A stretch of 64,000 bases of DNA from Hydrogenophaga sp. RAC07 (GTDB lineage: Bacteria > Pseudomonadota > Gammaproteobacteria > Burkholderiales > Burkholderiaceae_C), in the NCBI RefSeq assembly GCF_001713375.1, contig NZ_CP016449.1, positions 2,356,001-2,420,000 on the forward strand. The letters run 5' to 3'. The translations under genes were made by a program, and so were the position numbers. Of the stretch, positions 45,370 through 54,350 are shown piece after piece (position 1 is the stretch's first letter; the number at the start of each line of letters is the position of its first letter). The notes under the pieces are model-generated. The model worked only from the letters and a program-made list of their open reading frames with translations, made no database searches and was not told the DNA's origin.

Positions 45370-46263
45370 TCAGGTGGCGTTGCCGCCGCTCCAGGTGAAG
45401 GACGCATCGGTGGACAGCGCGTCATCGCGGCGCACCGGCATGAGCCAGCCGTGGGCGGGGTTGGTCTGCGCCGAGATGTCGATGCGTGGCGCCTGGGCCG
45501 AGACGGGGCCGAAGATAGTGGCAAACGAAGCGTCGGCCGCGTCGCGCCCGGTGCCGATGCGCACAAAGCCCATGGGAATGGCGGTGCCCGAGGGATCGAA
45601 CAGGTACCAGCGGTGGCCCAGATAGACCTCCACATAGGCGTGGAAGTCGGTCGGGCCCAGGGCCGGATCGGCGCCGAAGTCGATCGCGGTGGTGAAGCGC
45701 GCCGGGATGTTGAGCGCGCGGCAGAAGGTGATCATCAGGTGGGCAAAGTCGCGGCACACGCCCTTGCGGTCGTTCAACGTGTCCATGGCCGAGGTCATGG
45801 AATTGCTGGTGTTCGACTCGAAGGTCACCTGGCTCTGCACCCACTTCTGGATCGCCTCCACGCGGCGGTAACCCGGTGGCATCTGACCGAACAACTGGTT
45901 GGCCATGGCGGTCACGCAGTCGGACTGGCAGTAGCGGCTGGGGTAGATGTAGGTGAGCACATCGGTGGGCAGCTGGTTGATGGGCGTCTCGAACACGCTG
46001 TCGGGCTGGTCCACGTGGTGAACGATGTCGAGCGTGGCACGGTAGCGCAGCTGCAGCGGGCCGGGCGTGGCGGTCAGGCGCAGGATGCGTGTGCGCGTGG
46101 CGGGGTCGGTGTACGACACCAGGGGCACGGGCTGACTGACCTGCAACTCTTCCCACACCACCGCCTGCTGAGGCGAATGGGCGGCCTGCACATTGAAGAT
46201 GAAGTCAGCGCTGGGCTGGTTGACCTGGTATTGCAGGTCGATGGCGAGGTGGATGCGAACCAT
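45370..46263 (-). CDS. Transglutaminase-like cysteine protease-fold protein
   Basis: The start at 46261-46263 (MVRIHLAIDLQYQVNQ) gives 297 residues. An N-terminal beta-rich domain precedes a transglutaminase core with the triad Cys in LNDRKGVCRDFAHLMITFCRAL, His in GPTDFHAYVEVYLGHRWYLFDPSG and Asp in the same segment. Such proteins are cytosolic peptidases or amidases of mostly unknown substrate, often next to circularly permuted ATP-grasp or alpha-E genes, which are absent here. A small hairpin lies in its leader, and it is divergent from the FtsX permease gene. Confidence 0.88.
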   Translation of the reverse strand: MVRIHLAIDLQYQVNQPSADFIFNVQAAHSPQQAVVWEELQVSQPVPLVSYTDPATRTRILRLTATPGPLQLRYRATLDIVHHVDQPDSVFETPINQLPTDVLTYIYPSRYCQSDCVTAMANQLFGQMPPGYRRVEAIQKWVQSQVTFESNTSNSMTSAMDTLNDRKGVCRDFAHLMITFCRALNIPARFTTAIDFGADPALGPTDFHAYVEVYLGHRWYLFDPSGTAIPMGFVRIGTGRDAADASFATIFGPVSAQAPRIDISAQTNPAHGWLMPVRRDDALSTDASFTWSGGNAT

Positions 46264-46288
46264 GGGGTCACCGTTGAGAGAGGAAGAA

Positions 46289-46307
46289 ACCCGCCTTGTC
46301 GGCGGGT
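46289..46307 (-). promoter_or_regulatory. Hairpin in the transglutaminase leader
   Basis: On the minus strand ACCCGCC-GACAA-GGCGGGT forms a 7-bp stem followed by TTTCTTCC, 26 bp upstream of the start codon. It may attenuate transcription or be the end of read-through transcripts. Confidence 0.4.
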
Positions 46308-46443
46308 GCGGGGATCGTGATCGCCGAGGGACGGTGAAAAAACCCGGTTGATGGTATGGGGGTGAATGGGCCTCGTCTGTGCGCCAAGGCACCATGCCCC
46401 GGCACTGCGGCCGGACATGGTCTTGAGCGTAAGCTCAAACGCC

Positions 46444-49014
46444 ATGCGCGCGCTGCTCTCCACGTTTTCCTTGCAAGAGTTGCGCCACCACCCGTGGCGC
46501 AACGCCTCGGCCGTGGTGGCGGTCATGCTGGGCGTGGCGCTGGCGTTTGCGGTGCACCTCATCAACGCCTCGGCGCTGGCCGAGTTTTCCAGCGCGGTGA
46601 GTTCGGTCAATGGCCAGCCCGACGTGGAGCTGCGCGCCCGCCAGGGTCTGCTGCCCGACACCCTGCTGGACCGCGTGGCCGCTCACCCGGGCGTGGCGCT
46701 GGCCAGCCCGGTGCTGGAACTGCCCACCCAGGCCGTGCTGCCCGGTGGCGAACGCGTGGCTGTGAAACTGCTGGGCGTGGACGCTTTGGTGGTGGCGGGC
46801 CTCTCGCCGGCGCTGATGCCGGTGCCCGAGGGCGCGTCCGACAACACCGCGGCGCGGCGCTTCGACTTGTTTGCTCCCGACGCGGTGTTTCTCAACGCTT
46901 CCGCCTCGCAGGCGCTGGGCAGCAGCCCCACGCTGCAGCTGCAGAGCGGCCTGGCGCTGCGCACGGTGCGCGTGGCCGGGCGTGTGAGCGCACCGGGTGC
47001 GCCGCTGCTGGTGATGGACGTGGCCGCCGCGCAAGACCTGATGGACCGCGTGGGCCAGCTCAGCCGCATCGACCTGCGTCTCGCGCCTGGCGCGCAGCTG
47101 GATGTGGTGCTCACCTCGCTCGCCCTGCCCGGGCAGGTGATCGCCCAGCGGCCCGAACAGTCGGGCGAACGCGTGAGCAACCTCTCGCGCGCCTACCGGG
47201 TCAACCTCACCGTGCTGGCGCTGGTGGCGCTGTTCACCGGTGCCTTTCTGGTGTTCTCGGTGCTGTCGCTGTCGGTGGCGCGGCGCCAGCCGCAGTTTGC
47301 GTTGCTCGGTGTGCTCGGTCTCTCGGGCAGCGAGCGTCTGCGCCTGGTGCTGGCCGAGTCGGCTTTGCTGGGACTGCTCGGCAGCCTGCTGGGCATTGCG
47401 CTGGGCACGGCGCTCGCAGCACTCGCGCTCAAGCTGCTCGGCGGTGATCTGGGCGGCGGCTATTTTTCGGGCGTGGCGCCGCCCCTGCAATGGGGCGCCC
47501 GGGCCGCGCTGGTGTATGGGTTGCTGGGTGTGGCGGCCTCGGTGGTGGGCGGCTGGTGGCCCGCACGCGCCACCGCCCGCATGGCGCCGGCACTGGCCTT
47601 GAAGGGCCTGGGCGCACCCGTGCGACCCGGCGCGCGCCGCCACACGCTGGCCCTGGCGCTGGTGGCGCTTGCCGCGGCCCTGGCCTGGGCGCCGCCGGTG
47701 GGCGGCATCCCGCTCGCGGCCTACCTGTCGGTGGGCCTGCTGCTGGTGGGTGGCATCGCGGCGCTGCCGCTGGCGGTGGGCTGGCTGCTGGACCGCCTTG
47801 CGCCCCACATCACGCGACGTGCGCTGCCGGTGCTCGCGGTGGAGCGCGCGCGCCGCCTGCGCGAAACGGCCGCCGTGGCCACCAGTGGTGTGGTTGCGAG
47901 CCTGGCGCTGTCGGTGGCGCTCACGGTGATGGTGGCGAGCTTTCGCGACTCGGTCACGCAGTGGCTCGACGCGGTGCTGCCGGCACAGCTCTATGTGCGC
48001 AGCTCCGGGGGCAGCGGCAACGACACGGCCCACCTGCCGCCCGATTTTGTGGCGGCGGTGGCACGCGTGGAGGGCGTCGAACGCGTGGACACGCTGCGCG
48101 CCACGCCGGTGCAGTTCGACCCGGCGCGCCCGGCCGTGGTGCTGCTCACGCGCCCCTTGACCATGGTGCCCGGTGCCGCGCTGAGCCTGCCGCTGGTGGG
48201 CAATCCGCTGCCCGCCCCGTCAGCGGCCAACGGTGACAGCGTGATGGCGGTTTACGTGAGCGAAGCCATGGTGGACCTGTACGGCGCAGAGCCCGGCGGC
48301 TGGTTGCCGGGGTTGGCACAAGCCTTTGCCGGGCCGAACGTGCGCGGCGTGCGCTTCTTCGTGGCGGGCGTGTGGCGCGACTACGCCCGCCAGCACGGCA
48401 GCGTGGCGATGGACCGCGCCGACTTCGTGCGTCTCACGGGCGATGTCCGTGTGAACGACCTGGCCCTGCACCTGAACGCGGGGGCGGATGAGGACGCGGT
48501 GCGCGAGCGCATCAGCGCGCTGGCCGATCGGCAAGGCGCACGGGGCTTGATCGAATTCGCCTCGTCGGGCCAGATCCGCGCGGTCTCGCTGCGCATCTTC
48601 GACCGCAGCTTCGCCGTCACCGTGTGGCTGCAGGCGGTGGCCATCGGCATCGGCCTGTTTGGTGTGGCGGCGAGCTTCAGCGCGCAAGTGCTGGCGCGCA
48701 AACGCGAGTTCGGCCTGCTCGCCCACCTCGGCCTCACGCGGCAGCAGATCCTGGGCGTGGTGGCGCTCGAAGGACTGGCCTGGACGCTGCTGGGCGCCAT
48801 CGCCGGACTGGCGCTCGGACTGGCGGTAAGCCTGGTGCTGGTGCATGTGGTGAACCCGCAGAGCTTTCACTGGACCATGGACCTGGTGCTGCCCTGGGCG
48901 CGGCTGCTCGCGCTGTGCGCCGCCGTGGTGGTGGCCGGCACACTCACGGCCTGGCTGGCCGGACAGGCAGCGGCGAGCCGCGATGCGGTGCGTGCGGTGA
49001 AGGAGGACTGGTGA
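46444..49014 (+). CDS. FtsX-domain ABC transporter permease (large, MacB/LolC-like)
   Basis: From 46444 (MRALLSTFSLQELRHHPWRN) the product has 856 residues. A first membrane helix near 17-37 is followed by a periplasmic domain, two FtsX blocks (about 255-390 and 740-856) and a middle pair of helices near 425-475. Features are SVARRQPQFALLGVLGLSGSERLRLVLAE and VLARKREFGLLAHLGLTRQQILGVVALEG, the usual FtsX loops. Such permeases extract or move lipids or lipoproteins with a LolD-like ATPase, but no ATPase gene is adjacent. The lipocalin-like gene that follows overlaps its stop. Confidence 0.88.
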   Translation: MRALLSTFSLQELRHHPWRNASAVVAVMLGVALAFAVHLINASALAEFSSAVSSVNGQPDVELRARQGLLPDTLLDRVAAHPGVALASPVLELPTQAVLPGGERVAVKLLGVDALVVAGLSPALMPVPEGASDNTAARRFDLFAPDAVFLNASASQALGSSPTLQLQSGLALRTVRVAGRVSAPGAPLLVMDVAAAQDLMDRVGQLSRIDLRLAPGAQLDVVLTSLALPGQVIAQRPEQSGERVSNLSRAYRVNLTVLALVALFTGAFLVFSVLSLSVARRQPQFALLGVLGLSGSERLRLVLAESALLGLLGSLLGIALGTALAALALKLLGGDLGGGYFSGVAPPLQWGARAALVYGLLGVAASVVGGWWPARATARMAPALALKGLGAPVRPGARRHTLALALVALAAALAWAPPVGGIPLAAYLSVGLLLVGGIAALPLAVGWLLDRLAPHITRRALPVLAVERARRLRETAAVATSGVVASLALSVALTVMVASFRDSVTQWLDAVLPAQLYVRSSGGSGNDTAHLPPDFVAAVARVEGVERVDTLRATPVQFDPARPAVVLLTRPLTMVPGAALSLPLVGNPLPAPSAANGDSVMAVYVSEAMVDLYGAEPGGWLPGLAQAFAGPNVRGVRFFVAGVWRDYARQHGSVAMDRADFVRLTGDVRVNDLALHLNAGADEDAVRERISALADRQGARGLIEFASSGQIRAVSLRIFDRSFAVTVWLQAVAIGIGLFGVAASFSAQVLARKREFGLLAHLGLTRQQILGVVALEGLAWTLLGAIAGLALGLAVSLVLVHVVNPQSFHWTMDLVLPWARLLALCAAVVVAGTLTAWLAGQAAASRDAVRAVKEDW

Positions 49015-50150
49015 TGAAACCAGGATTGAATGTGATGCGCCGCCACCTCTTGATGGCATCGGCAGGAGCCCTCGCCATTCCCGCATCACGAGCGCAAACC
49101 CCGCACCGCCCCGGCGATGCCTTGCGCCCCCGCGCACTCGTGTTCCCGCGCGACCACGGCACGCACAACGACACCCGCACCGAATGGTGGTACCTCACCG
49201 GCCACGCGCAGGACGAGAAGGGTCGCGAGTTCGGCTTTCAGGTCACTTTCTTCCGCAGCCGCGTGGACGGCACACAGGCCCTGCAAAGTCGCCTCGCCGC
49301 GAAACACCTGCTGTTCGCGCATGCGGCCATCACGGATGTGCAAAGCGGCAAGCTTGTGCACGACCAGCGCATGGCGCGCTGGAACGGCCAGACGCCCACG
49401 GTGACCGAACGCGGCGTGTTCGCCAGCGAAGCCGACACGCGCGTGGTGCTGCGCGACTGGGAGATTGAACGCACCCCGGACGGCCGCTACACCACACGCA
49501 TCGGCGGGGATGGGCTGGGCATCGACCTCACCGCCCAACCGCAACAGGCCTGGTTGCTGCAGGGTGAAGAAGGCTTCTCGCGCAAAGGCCCCGACCCATC
49601 CCAGGCGAGTTTCTACGTGTCGCATCCCCAGCTCGCGGTGCAAGGCACGCTGGGCCTCGGTCAACAGCGGTTTGCGGTGAAGGGCAGCGCCTGGCTCGAT
49701 CACGAGTGGAGCGAAGCGCTGCTGCACCCCGAGGCCGTGGGCTGGGACTGGATCGGCATGAATTTGTTCGACGGCCACAGCCTGACCGCGTTTCAGCTGC
49801 GCCGGGCCGACGGCAGCAAGGTCTGGGCGGGCGGCTCGTTTCGCGCAGCAGGCAGTGCACAAAGTCCCACCGACATCTACCGCTTTCGCCCCGGTGAGGT
49901 CGACTTCAGACCGCAGCGCACCTGGACCAGCCCGCTCACCCGCGCGAAGTACCCGGTGGAGTGGCTGATCCGCACGCCGGCCGATTTCTACACCGTCAAG
50001 GCGGTGATCGACCCGCAGGAACTCGACGGACGCCAGGGCACCGGCACGGTGTACTGGGAGGGTCTCTCGGACCTGTTTGACAGCAACGGTCAGCGCGTGG
50101 GCCGGGGCTACCTCGAGATGACGGGATACGCGCAGCGGCTGGTGTTGTAG
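49014..50150 (+). CDS. Secreted lipocalin-like carotenoid 1,2-hydratase/AttH-family protein
   Basis: The ATG at 49014 shares a base with the permease stop (TGATG) and has a strong ribosome site (AAGGAGGA). The 378-residue protein has an exported N-terminus with a twin-Arg-like start (MRRHLLMASAGALAIP). The CrtC/AttH hallmarks are HNDTRTEWWYLTGHAQD, FQVTFFRSR, SAWLDHEWSEALLHPEAVGWDWIGMNLFDG and YWEGLSDLFD. These two-lipocalin-domain proteins are often paired with FtsX-type permeases; AttH is attachment-related in Agrobacterium. The carotenoid hydratase activity is not implied. Pairing suggests lipid or hydrophobic ligand export. Confidence 0.88.
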   Translation: MKPGLNVMRRHLLMASAGALAIPASRAQTPHRPGDALRPRALVFPRDHGTHNDTRTEWWYLTGHAQDEKGREFGFQVTFFRSRVDGTQALQSRLAAKHLLFAHAAITDVQSGKLVHDQRMARWNGQTPTVTERGVFASEADTRVVLRDWEIERTPDGRYTTRIGGDGLGIDLTAQPQQAWLLQGEEGFSRKGPDPSQASFYVSHPQLAVQGTLGLGQQRFAVKGSAWLDHEWSEALLHPEAVGWDWIGMNLFDGHSLTAFQLRRADGSKVWAGGSFRAAGSAQSPTDIYRFRPGEVDFRPQRTWTSPLTRAKYPVEWLIRTPADFYTVKAVIDPQELDGRQGTGTVYWEGLSDLFDSNGQRVGRGYLEMTGYAQRLVL

Positions 50151-50168
50151 CGCCTGCGTCCGAGCGCC

Positions 50169-51236
50169 TCAGTCGGGCCGCCACGCGTTGAAGAACCGGA
50201 TGCGCTCGACGTGGTCGGGGTGGCTGGAGATGGCGATGGGCAGCGCGGCGCTGTCGCTTTCTTTGTCGGTCTCTTCGTCTTCACCACCCTGATGTTCCAG
50301 TCGCTGGATGCGCTCGAAGAAAGTGACCATGACCGCTGGAGAGGCCCCGCTCACGTGGAGCAAGCGAGCAGCGAATGCATCGGCCGCGCGCTCGGCGTCG
50401 CGTGAATAGGCCTGTGTGGCCAAGGTGGCGGGCACGGTGGCCAGGAAGCCGCTGGCGTCGCCCAGCACCACACCCACCAGCGCACTGACCAGGCTCGCGC
50501 GCACCATCAAATCCAGCCCGTGGCGGTGGTGCACATGACCCAGCTCATGCGCCAGCACGCCGACAATGGCATCGGGCTGGTCGGCCAGCAGCTTCACCAG
50601 ATCGTCGGTGATCACGATGTACCCGCCGGGCAGGGCAAACGCGTTGGCGCCCAGGGCCTTGGACTGGTGAAACGAGAGTTGCCACGGCGGTGCGTCGCCT
50701 TGCGGGTGGGCGCGCTCCACGGCCGAGGCGAACCGCTCGCGCAAGGCCTGCTGTTGCTGCGCGGGCAGTGCGCTGGGCTGCAGGAACAGTCGGTCCAGCT
50801 GCTGCATGCCCTGTTCACCCAGGCGCGCCTCCAGCGCATGGGGCACTTGCTGCGCCAGGGTCTGGCTGAGCCACGGCACGCCCCAGGTCCACGCCGCAGC
50901 GAGAAACGCCACGCTCGCGCCCATGGCGGCCAGCGTGGCGCGCCAGCTCTGCATCCAGCCCACCACGGCACCATCGCGCTGGCCACTGGCCTGCCGCCAC
51001 GCGTCCCACTCCCCGGCATCGGCGTGCTGGATCAGGCTGCCGTCGGGCAGTTCGCTCTGGCGCTGACCATGCGAGCGGCGTTCGGCCCAGCGCACCTGGC
51101 GCACCGGGTAGCGGCGCTCGTTGGCGCCCACCTGGAGCACGAGGACGCCATCTTCGATGCAGAGCTCGCAGGCCTGCGCACGCGGGCTCTGGCCATCGAA
51201 CCAGGTGCTGGACAGGCGCGGCGCTGGGCTCATCAC
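50169..51236 (-). CDS. M48-family membrane zinc metalloprotease
   Basis: The 355-residue protein has an N-terminal cytoplasmic region of about 100 residues, a membrane helix near 105-125 and a peptidase M48 domain. The domain has the zinc motif VLAHELGHVHHRHGLDLM and the third ligand in YSRDAERAADAFAARLL. The C-terminal end has SSHPDHVERIRFF, typical of HtpX/LoiP-like proteases. Its start overlaps the DUF898 gene by four bases, a pairing that suggests membrane or envelope protein quality control. Confidence 0.9.
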   Translation of the reverse strand: MMSPAPRLSSTWFDGQSPRAQACELCIEDGVLVLQVGANERRYPVRQVRWAERRSHGQRQSELPDGSLIQHADAGEWDAWRQASGQRDGAVVGWMQSWRATLAAMGASVAFLAAAWTWGVPWLSQTLAQQVPHALEARLGEQGMQQLDRLFLQPSALPAQQQQALRERFASAVERAHPQGDAPPWQLSFHQSKALGANAFALPGGYIVITDDLVKLLADQPDAIVGVLAHELGHVHHRHGLDLMVRASLVSALVGVVLGDASGFLATVPATLATQAYSRDAERAADAFAARLLHVSGASPAVMVTFFERIQRLEHQGGEDEETDKESDSAALPIAISSHPDHVERIRFFNAWRPD

Positions 51237-52423
51237 AAGCCCATGTCGATGCCGAAGAAGTCGCCCGCGGCATCACCCAGGATGCCTTTGTCGCCGCCCT
51301 GGGCCTTGGCAAGCCAGGCGTTCACGTCGCCCTGCACCGAGACGCCCATGGCCTCCAGCCGCATGCGCGCGGTGTGCACCTTGGCGAAAGGCCAGTACAG
51401 GCCCAGCGTGAGTGCAATGAACAGCCAGTTCTTCGCGGTCAAACGCATCAGGGGAGCGAACCTCAGCCGGCTGTCGAAGCGGATGCGCCGGCTGCGCGTG
51501 TTGGCCCACAGCAGGTTTTGCAGCCGCGACGTGGTGTAGGGCACGAGCACCAGCGGGAACACCAGGTAGGCCAGAGCCAACAGAAAGGGCAACATGATCA
51601 CAGCCGCACCCGAGAGCCCGCCCGCCATCGCCGCAACAACGCCGCCCACGCCGGCGAGCAAGGCGGTGCACAGCAAGGACACCCCCATCGCGCGCAACGA
51701 AAAACCGTAGAAGGCACCCAGGCCGGCATCCAGCCGCGTGCGCTGCTGTGCAAACGCGTAGCCACCGTGCTGGTAACGCTTGATGCGCGCCAGCAGCCAG
51801 GGCGACAGCGCGGCCATGGCCAGTGCGACCAAGCCAGTGACTGCGGCAAACACGGCACCGGCAGCGCCTTCTTCCGCGCCCTGCATGGCCGATGCAACGA
51901 CACCGAACACCACGCCGATCAGCACCACCGGAATGAAGAACGGCAGCATGCACAGGTAGGCACCCTTGAGGTCACCTTCGAAGGACATGCGAACGCCACG
52001 CCAGCTGGTGTTGCGCAAGCGGAACTGCAGCGATGCGCGCCACAGCGCGGGCCACAACACCGCGAGCACAAGCAATGGAAGCCAGGCGAAGGTCGGCGCA
52101 AAGTTCGAGACCGCCCAGTACGACACGCCGAACAACAACATGAGCACGTAACCGCGGAACATCTTCCAGGGGTCGCCATGAAAACCCAGCGGGTCGTGGC
52201 CCACCAGCGTGTTGTTCTGGAAATAGGCCAGCCGGCGCGCGCGGGCGAACGGCCAATACAGCGTGAAGGTGATCAGGGTCAGCAGCAGGTTGACGATCCA
52301 GATGCGGAAGTACTCGCTGCCGGAACCGGTGAATCGGATGTCGAGTGGGTGGGATGGTTCGCTGGTGGGCAGTCGGCTGTCAGGCAGGACCTCGGTTGCT
52401 TCAAATTCGCTGTGCTGTGCCAT
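51233..52423 (-). CDS. DUF898 (YjgN-like) multi-span membrane protein
   Basis: The start at 52421-52423 (MAQHSEFEATEVLPD) gives 396 residues with about eight or nine hydrophobic segments. Repeated motifs LLLTLITFTLYWPFARARRLAYFQNNT and LFIALTLGLYWPFAKVHTARMR are characteristic of DUF898/YjgN. The function is unknown. It is the first gene of a two-gene operon with the M48 protease and is divergent from the ABC exporter gene. Confidence 0.88.
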   Translation of the reverse strand: MAQHSEFEATEVLPDSRLPTSEPSHPLDIRFTGSGSEYFRIWIVNLLLTLITFTLYWPFARARRLAYFQNNTLVGHDPLGFHGDPWKMFRGYVLMLLFGVSYWAVSNFAPTFAWLPLLVLAVLWPALWRASLQFRLRNTSWRGVRMSFEGDLKGAYLCMLPFFIPVVLIGVVFGVVASAMQGAEEGAAGAVFAAVTGLVALAMAALSPWLLARIKRYQHGGYAFAQQRTRLDAGLGAFYGFSLRAMGVSLLCTALLAGVGGVVAAMAGGLSGAAVIMLPFLLALAYLVFPLVLVPYTTSRLQNLLWANTRSRRIRFDSRLRFAPLMRLTAKNWLFIALTLGLYWPFAKVHTARMRLEAMGVSVQGDVNAWLAKAQGGDKGILGDAAGDFFGIDMGL

Positions 52424-52562
52424 CCCGTCCCTCCTGGTGGTTGAAAATTTGGCCGCGATCCTAGCATCAAAGATTTGTACCAATGACCTACCCCTGGCAG
52501 ATGTGCACAAGGGCCATGGCCGCACAAAACGGGCGTCCGCAAAACCCGGCACACTCCCCTGC

Positions 52563-54350
52563 ATGAGTTCCCTCTCCCCCTCCGAACGCCCCAAAGGCAC
52601 CACCCCCACCTCGCTCAGCGGCCTGCTGCCGTTTCTGCGGCCCTACCGTCTGCAGATCGGTCTGGCGATCCTGTTTCTGGTGCTCGCGGCCGCGGCCACC
52701 CTGGCGTTTCCACTCGCCCTGCGTTTCCTCATCGACAGTGGACTGGCCCCGGCCGGGCGCGGCGAGCAGGCACTCGCCTTGCGTGGTCACTTCGCGGCCT
52801 TGTTCGGCGTGGCGGTGGCGCTCGGCTTCTTCTCGGCCATGCGTTTTTATCTGGTGAGCTGGCTCGGTGAACGTGTCACCGCCGATTTGCGCAACGCGGT
52901 CTACAGCCACGTGCTGCGGCAGAGCCCGCAGTTCTTCGAAACCACGCAAACCGGCGAAGTGCTCTCGCGCCTGACCACCGACACAACGCTGGTGCAGACG
53001 GTGGTGGGCTCTTCGTTGTCCATGGGTCTGCGCAACGCCGTCATGGGCATCGGAGCGCTGGTCATGCTGGTGTGGACCAACCCGTATGTGATGCTGCAGG
53101 TGCTGCTGATCATCGTGCTGGTGGTGCTGCCCAGCATGTGGTTTGGCCGGCGTGTGCGCAAGCTCTCGCGCGCCAGCCAGGATCGCGTGGCCGACTCCAG
53201 CGCGATCGCAGCCGAGGTGCTCAACGCGATTCCGGTGGTGCAGAGCTACACGGCCGAGGACCGCGAGGCGGCGCGCTTCAACGCGTCCACCCAGTTCGCC
53301 TTCGACACCGCGATCAAGCGCACGCGCGCACGCTCGGTGCTGGTGGCCTTCATCATCATCACCACCGCCGGACTGCTGCTGTGGGGCCTGTACCAGGGCA
53401 CGCAGGCGGTGCTGGCCGGCACCATCACGCCGGGTCACCTGGGTCAGACGGTGCTCTACATCATCATCCTGGCCGGTGCGGTCGCCGTGCTCGGCGAGGT
53501 CTATGGCGACCTGCTGCGCGCCGCGGGCGCGAGCGAGCGCCTGATGGAGCTGCTGGCCAGCGCCTCACCGGTGCAATCACCCGCGCAGCCGCTCAAAGCG
53601 GCGGCACCACAAGGCGGCAGCGCGCTGGTGTTCGACGACATCACCTTCCACTACCCTTCGCGCCCGGCACAGGCCGCGCTGGCCGGATTCAACCTGGCGG
53701 TGCACCCCGGGCAGACGATGGCGCTCGTGGGTCCCAGCGGTGCGGGCAAAACCACCGTGTTCGGCCTGCTGCTGCGCTACTACGACCCGGCGCTGGGCAC
53801 GATCCGGCTGGACGGCGTGCCCATCCACCAGATGAGCCTGCAGGACCTGCGCAACCGCGTGGGCATCGTGCCGCAGGACCCGGTGATCTTCTCCAGCAGC
53901 GCGATGGAAAACATCCGCTACGGCAAGCCCGGCGCGAGCGACGACGAGGTGCGCGCCGCTGCCGCCGCGGCCTTTGCCGACGAATTCATCGACCAGCTGC
54001 CCGAGGGCTACGACACCTTTCTGGGCGAGCGGGGTGTGCGCCTCTCGGGCGGGCAGCGCCAGCGCATCGCCATTGCGCGCGCCATGCTCAAGAACCCGCC
54101 GCTGCTGCTGCTGGATGAGGCCACCAGCGCGCTGGACGCGCAGAGCGAGCGCATGGTGCAGGCCGCGCTGGAATCGGCCATGAAGGACCGCACCACGCTC
54201 GTGATCGCGCACCGCCTGGCCACCGTGCAACAAGCCGACCTGATCGTGGTGCTGGACCATGGCCGTCTGGTGGAACAAGGCACACACACCGAGCTGGTGG
54301 CGCAGGGTGGCGTGTACGCAGGCCTGGCCGCCTTGCAGTTTCAAGTCTGA
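52563..54350 (+). CDS. ABC exporter with fused membrane and ATPase domains (MsbA-like)
   Basis: The start at 52563 gives 595 residues. Six membrane helices (about 28-310) are followed by an ATPase domain: Walker A LVGPSGAGKTTVFGLLLRYYDP, Q-loop GIVPQDPVIFSS, signature VRLSGGQRQRIAIARAML, Walker B PLLLLDEATSALD and H-loop IAHRLATV. It forms a homodimer that exports lipids or drugs. There is no lpxK or kdsB gene beside it, so the essential MsbA role is not supported by context. Its stop codon directly abuts the stop of the convergent glutamate dehydrogenase gene. Confidence 0.92.
   Translation: MSSLSPSERPKGTTPTSLSGLLPFLRPYRLQIGLAILFLVLAAAATLAFPLALRFLIDSGLAPAGRGEQALALRGHFAALFGVAVALGFFSAMRFYLVSWLGERVTADLRNAVYSHVLRQSPQFFETTQTGEVLSRLTTDTTLVQTVVGSSLSMGLRNAVMGIGALVMLVWTNPYVMLQVLLIIVLVVLPSMWFGRRVRKLSRASQDRVADSSAIAAEVLNAIPVVQSYTAEDREAARFNASTQFAFDTAIKRTRARSVLVAFIIITTAGLLLWGLYQGTQAVLAGTITPGHLGQTVLYIIILAGAVAVLGEVYGDLLRAAGASERLMELLASASPVQSPAQPLKAAAPQGGSALVFDDITFHYPSRPAQAALAGFNLAVHPGQTMALVGPSGAGKTTVFGLLLRYYDPALGTIRLDGVPIHQMSLQDLRNRVGIVPQDPVIFSSSAMENIRYGKPGASDDEVRAAAAAAFADEFIDQLPEGYDTFLGERGVRLSGGQRQRIAIARAMLKNPPLLLLDEATSALDAQSERMVQAALESAMKDRTTLVIAHRLATVQQADLIVVLDHGRLVEQGTHTELVAQGGVYAGLAALQFQV

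Noticed and set aside
52563..54350. Calling the ABC exporter the essential lipid A flippase MsbA
   Set aside because: Fold fits, but no lipid A or LPS genes are adjacent; only the general exporter class is supported.
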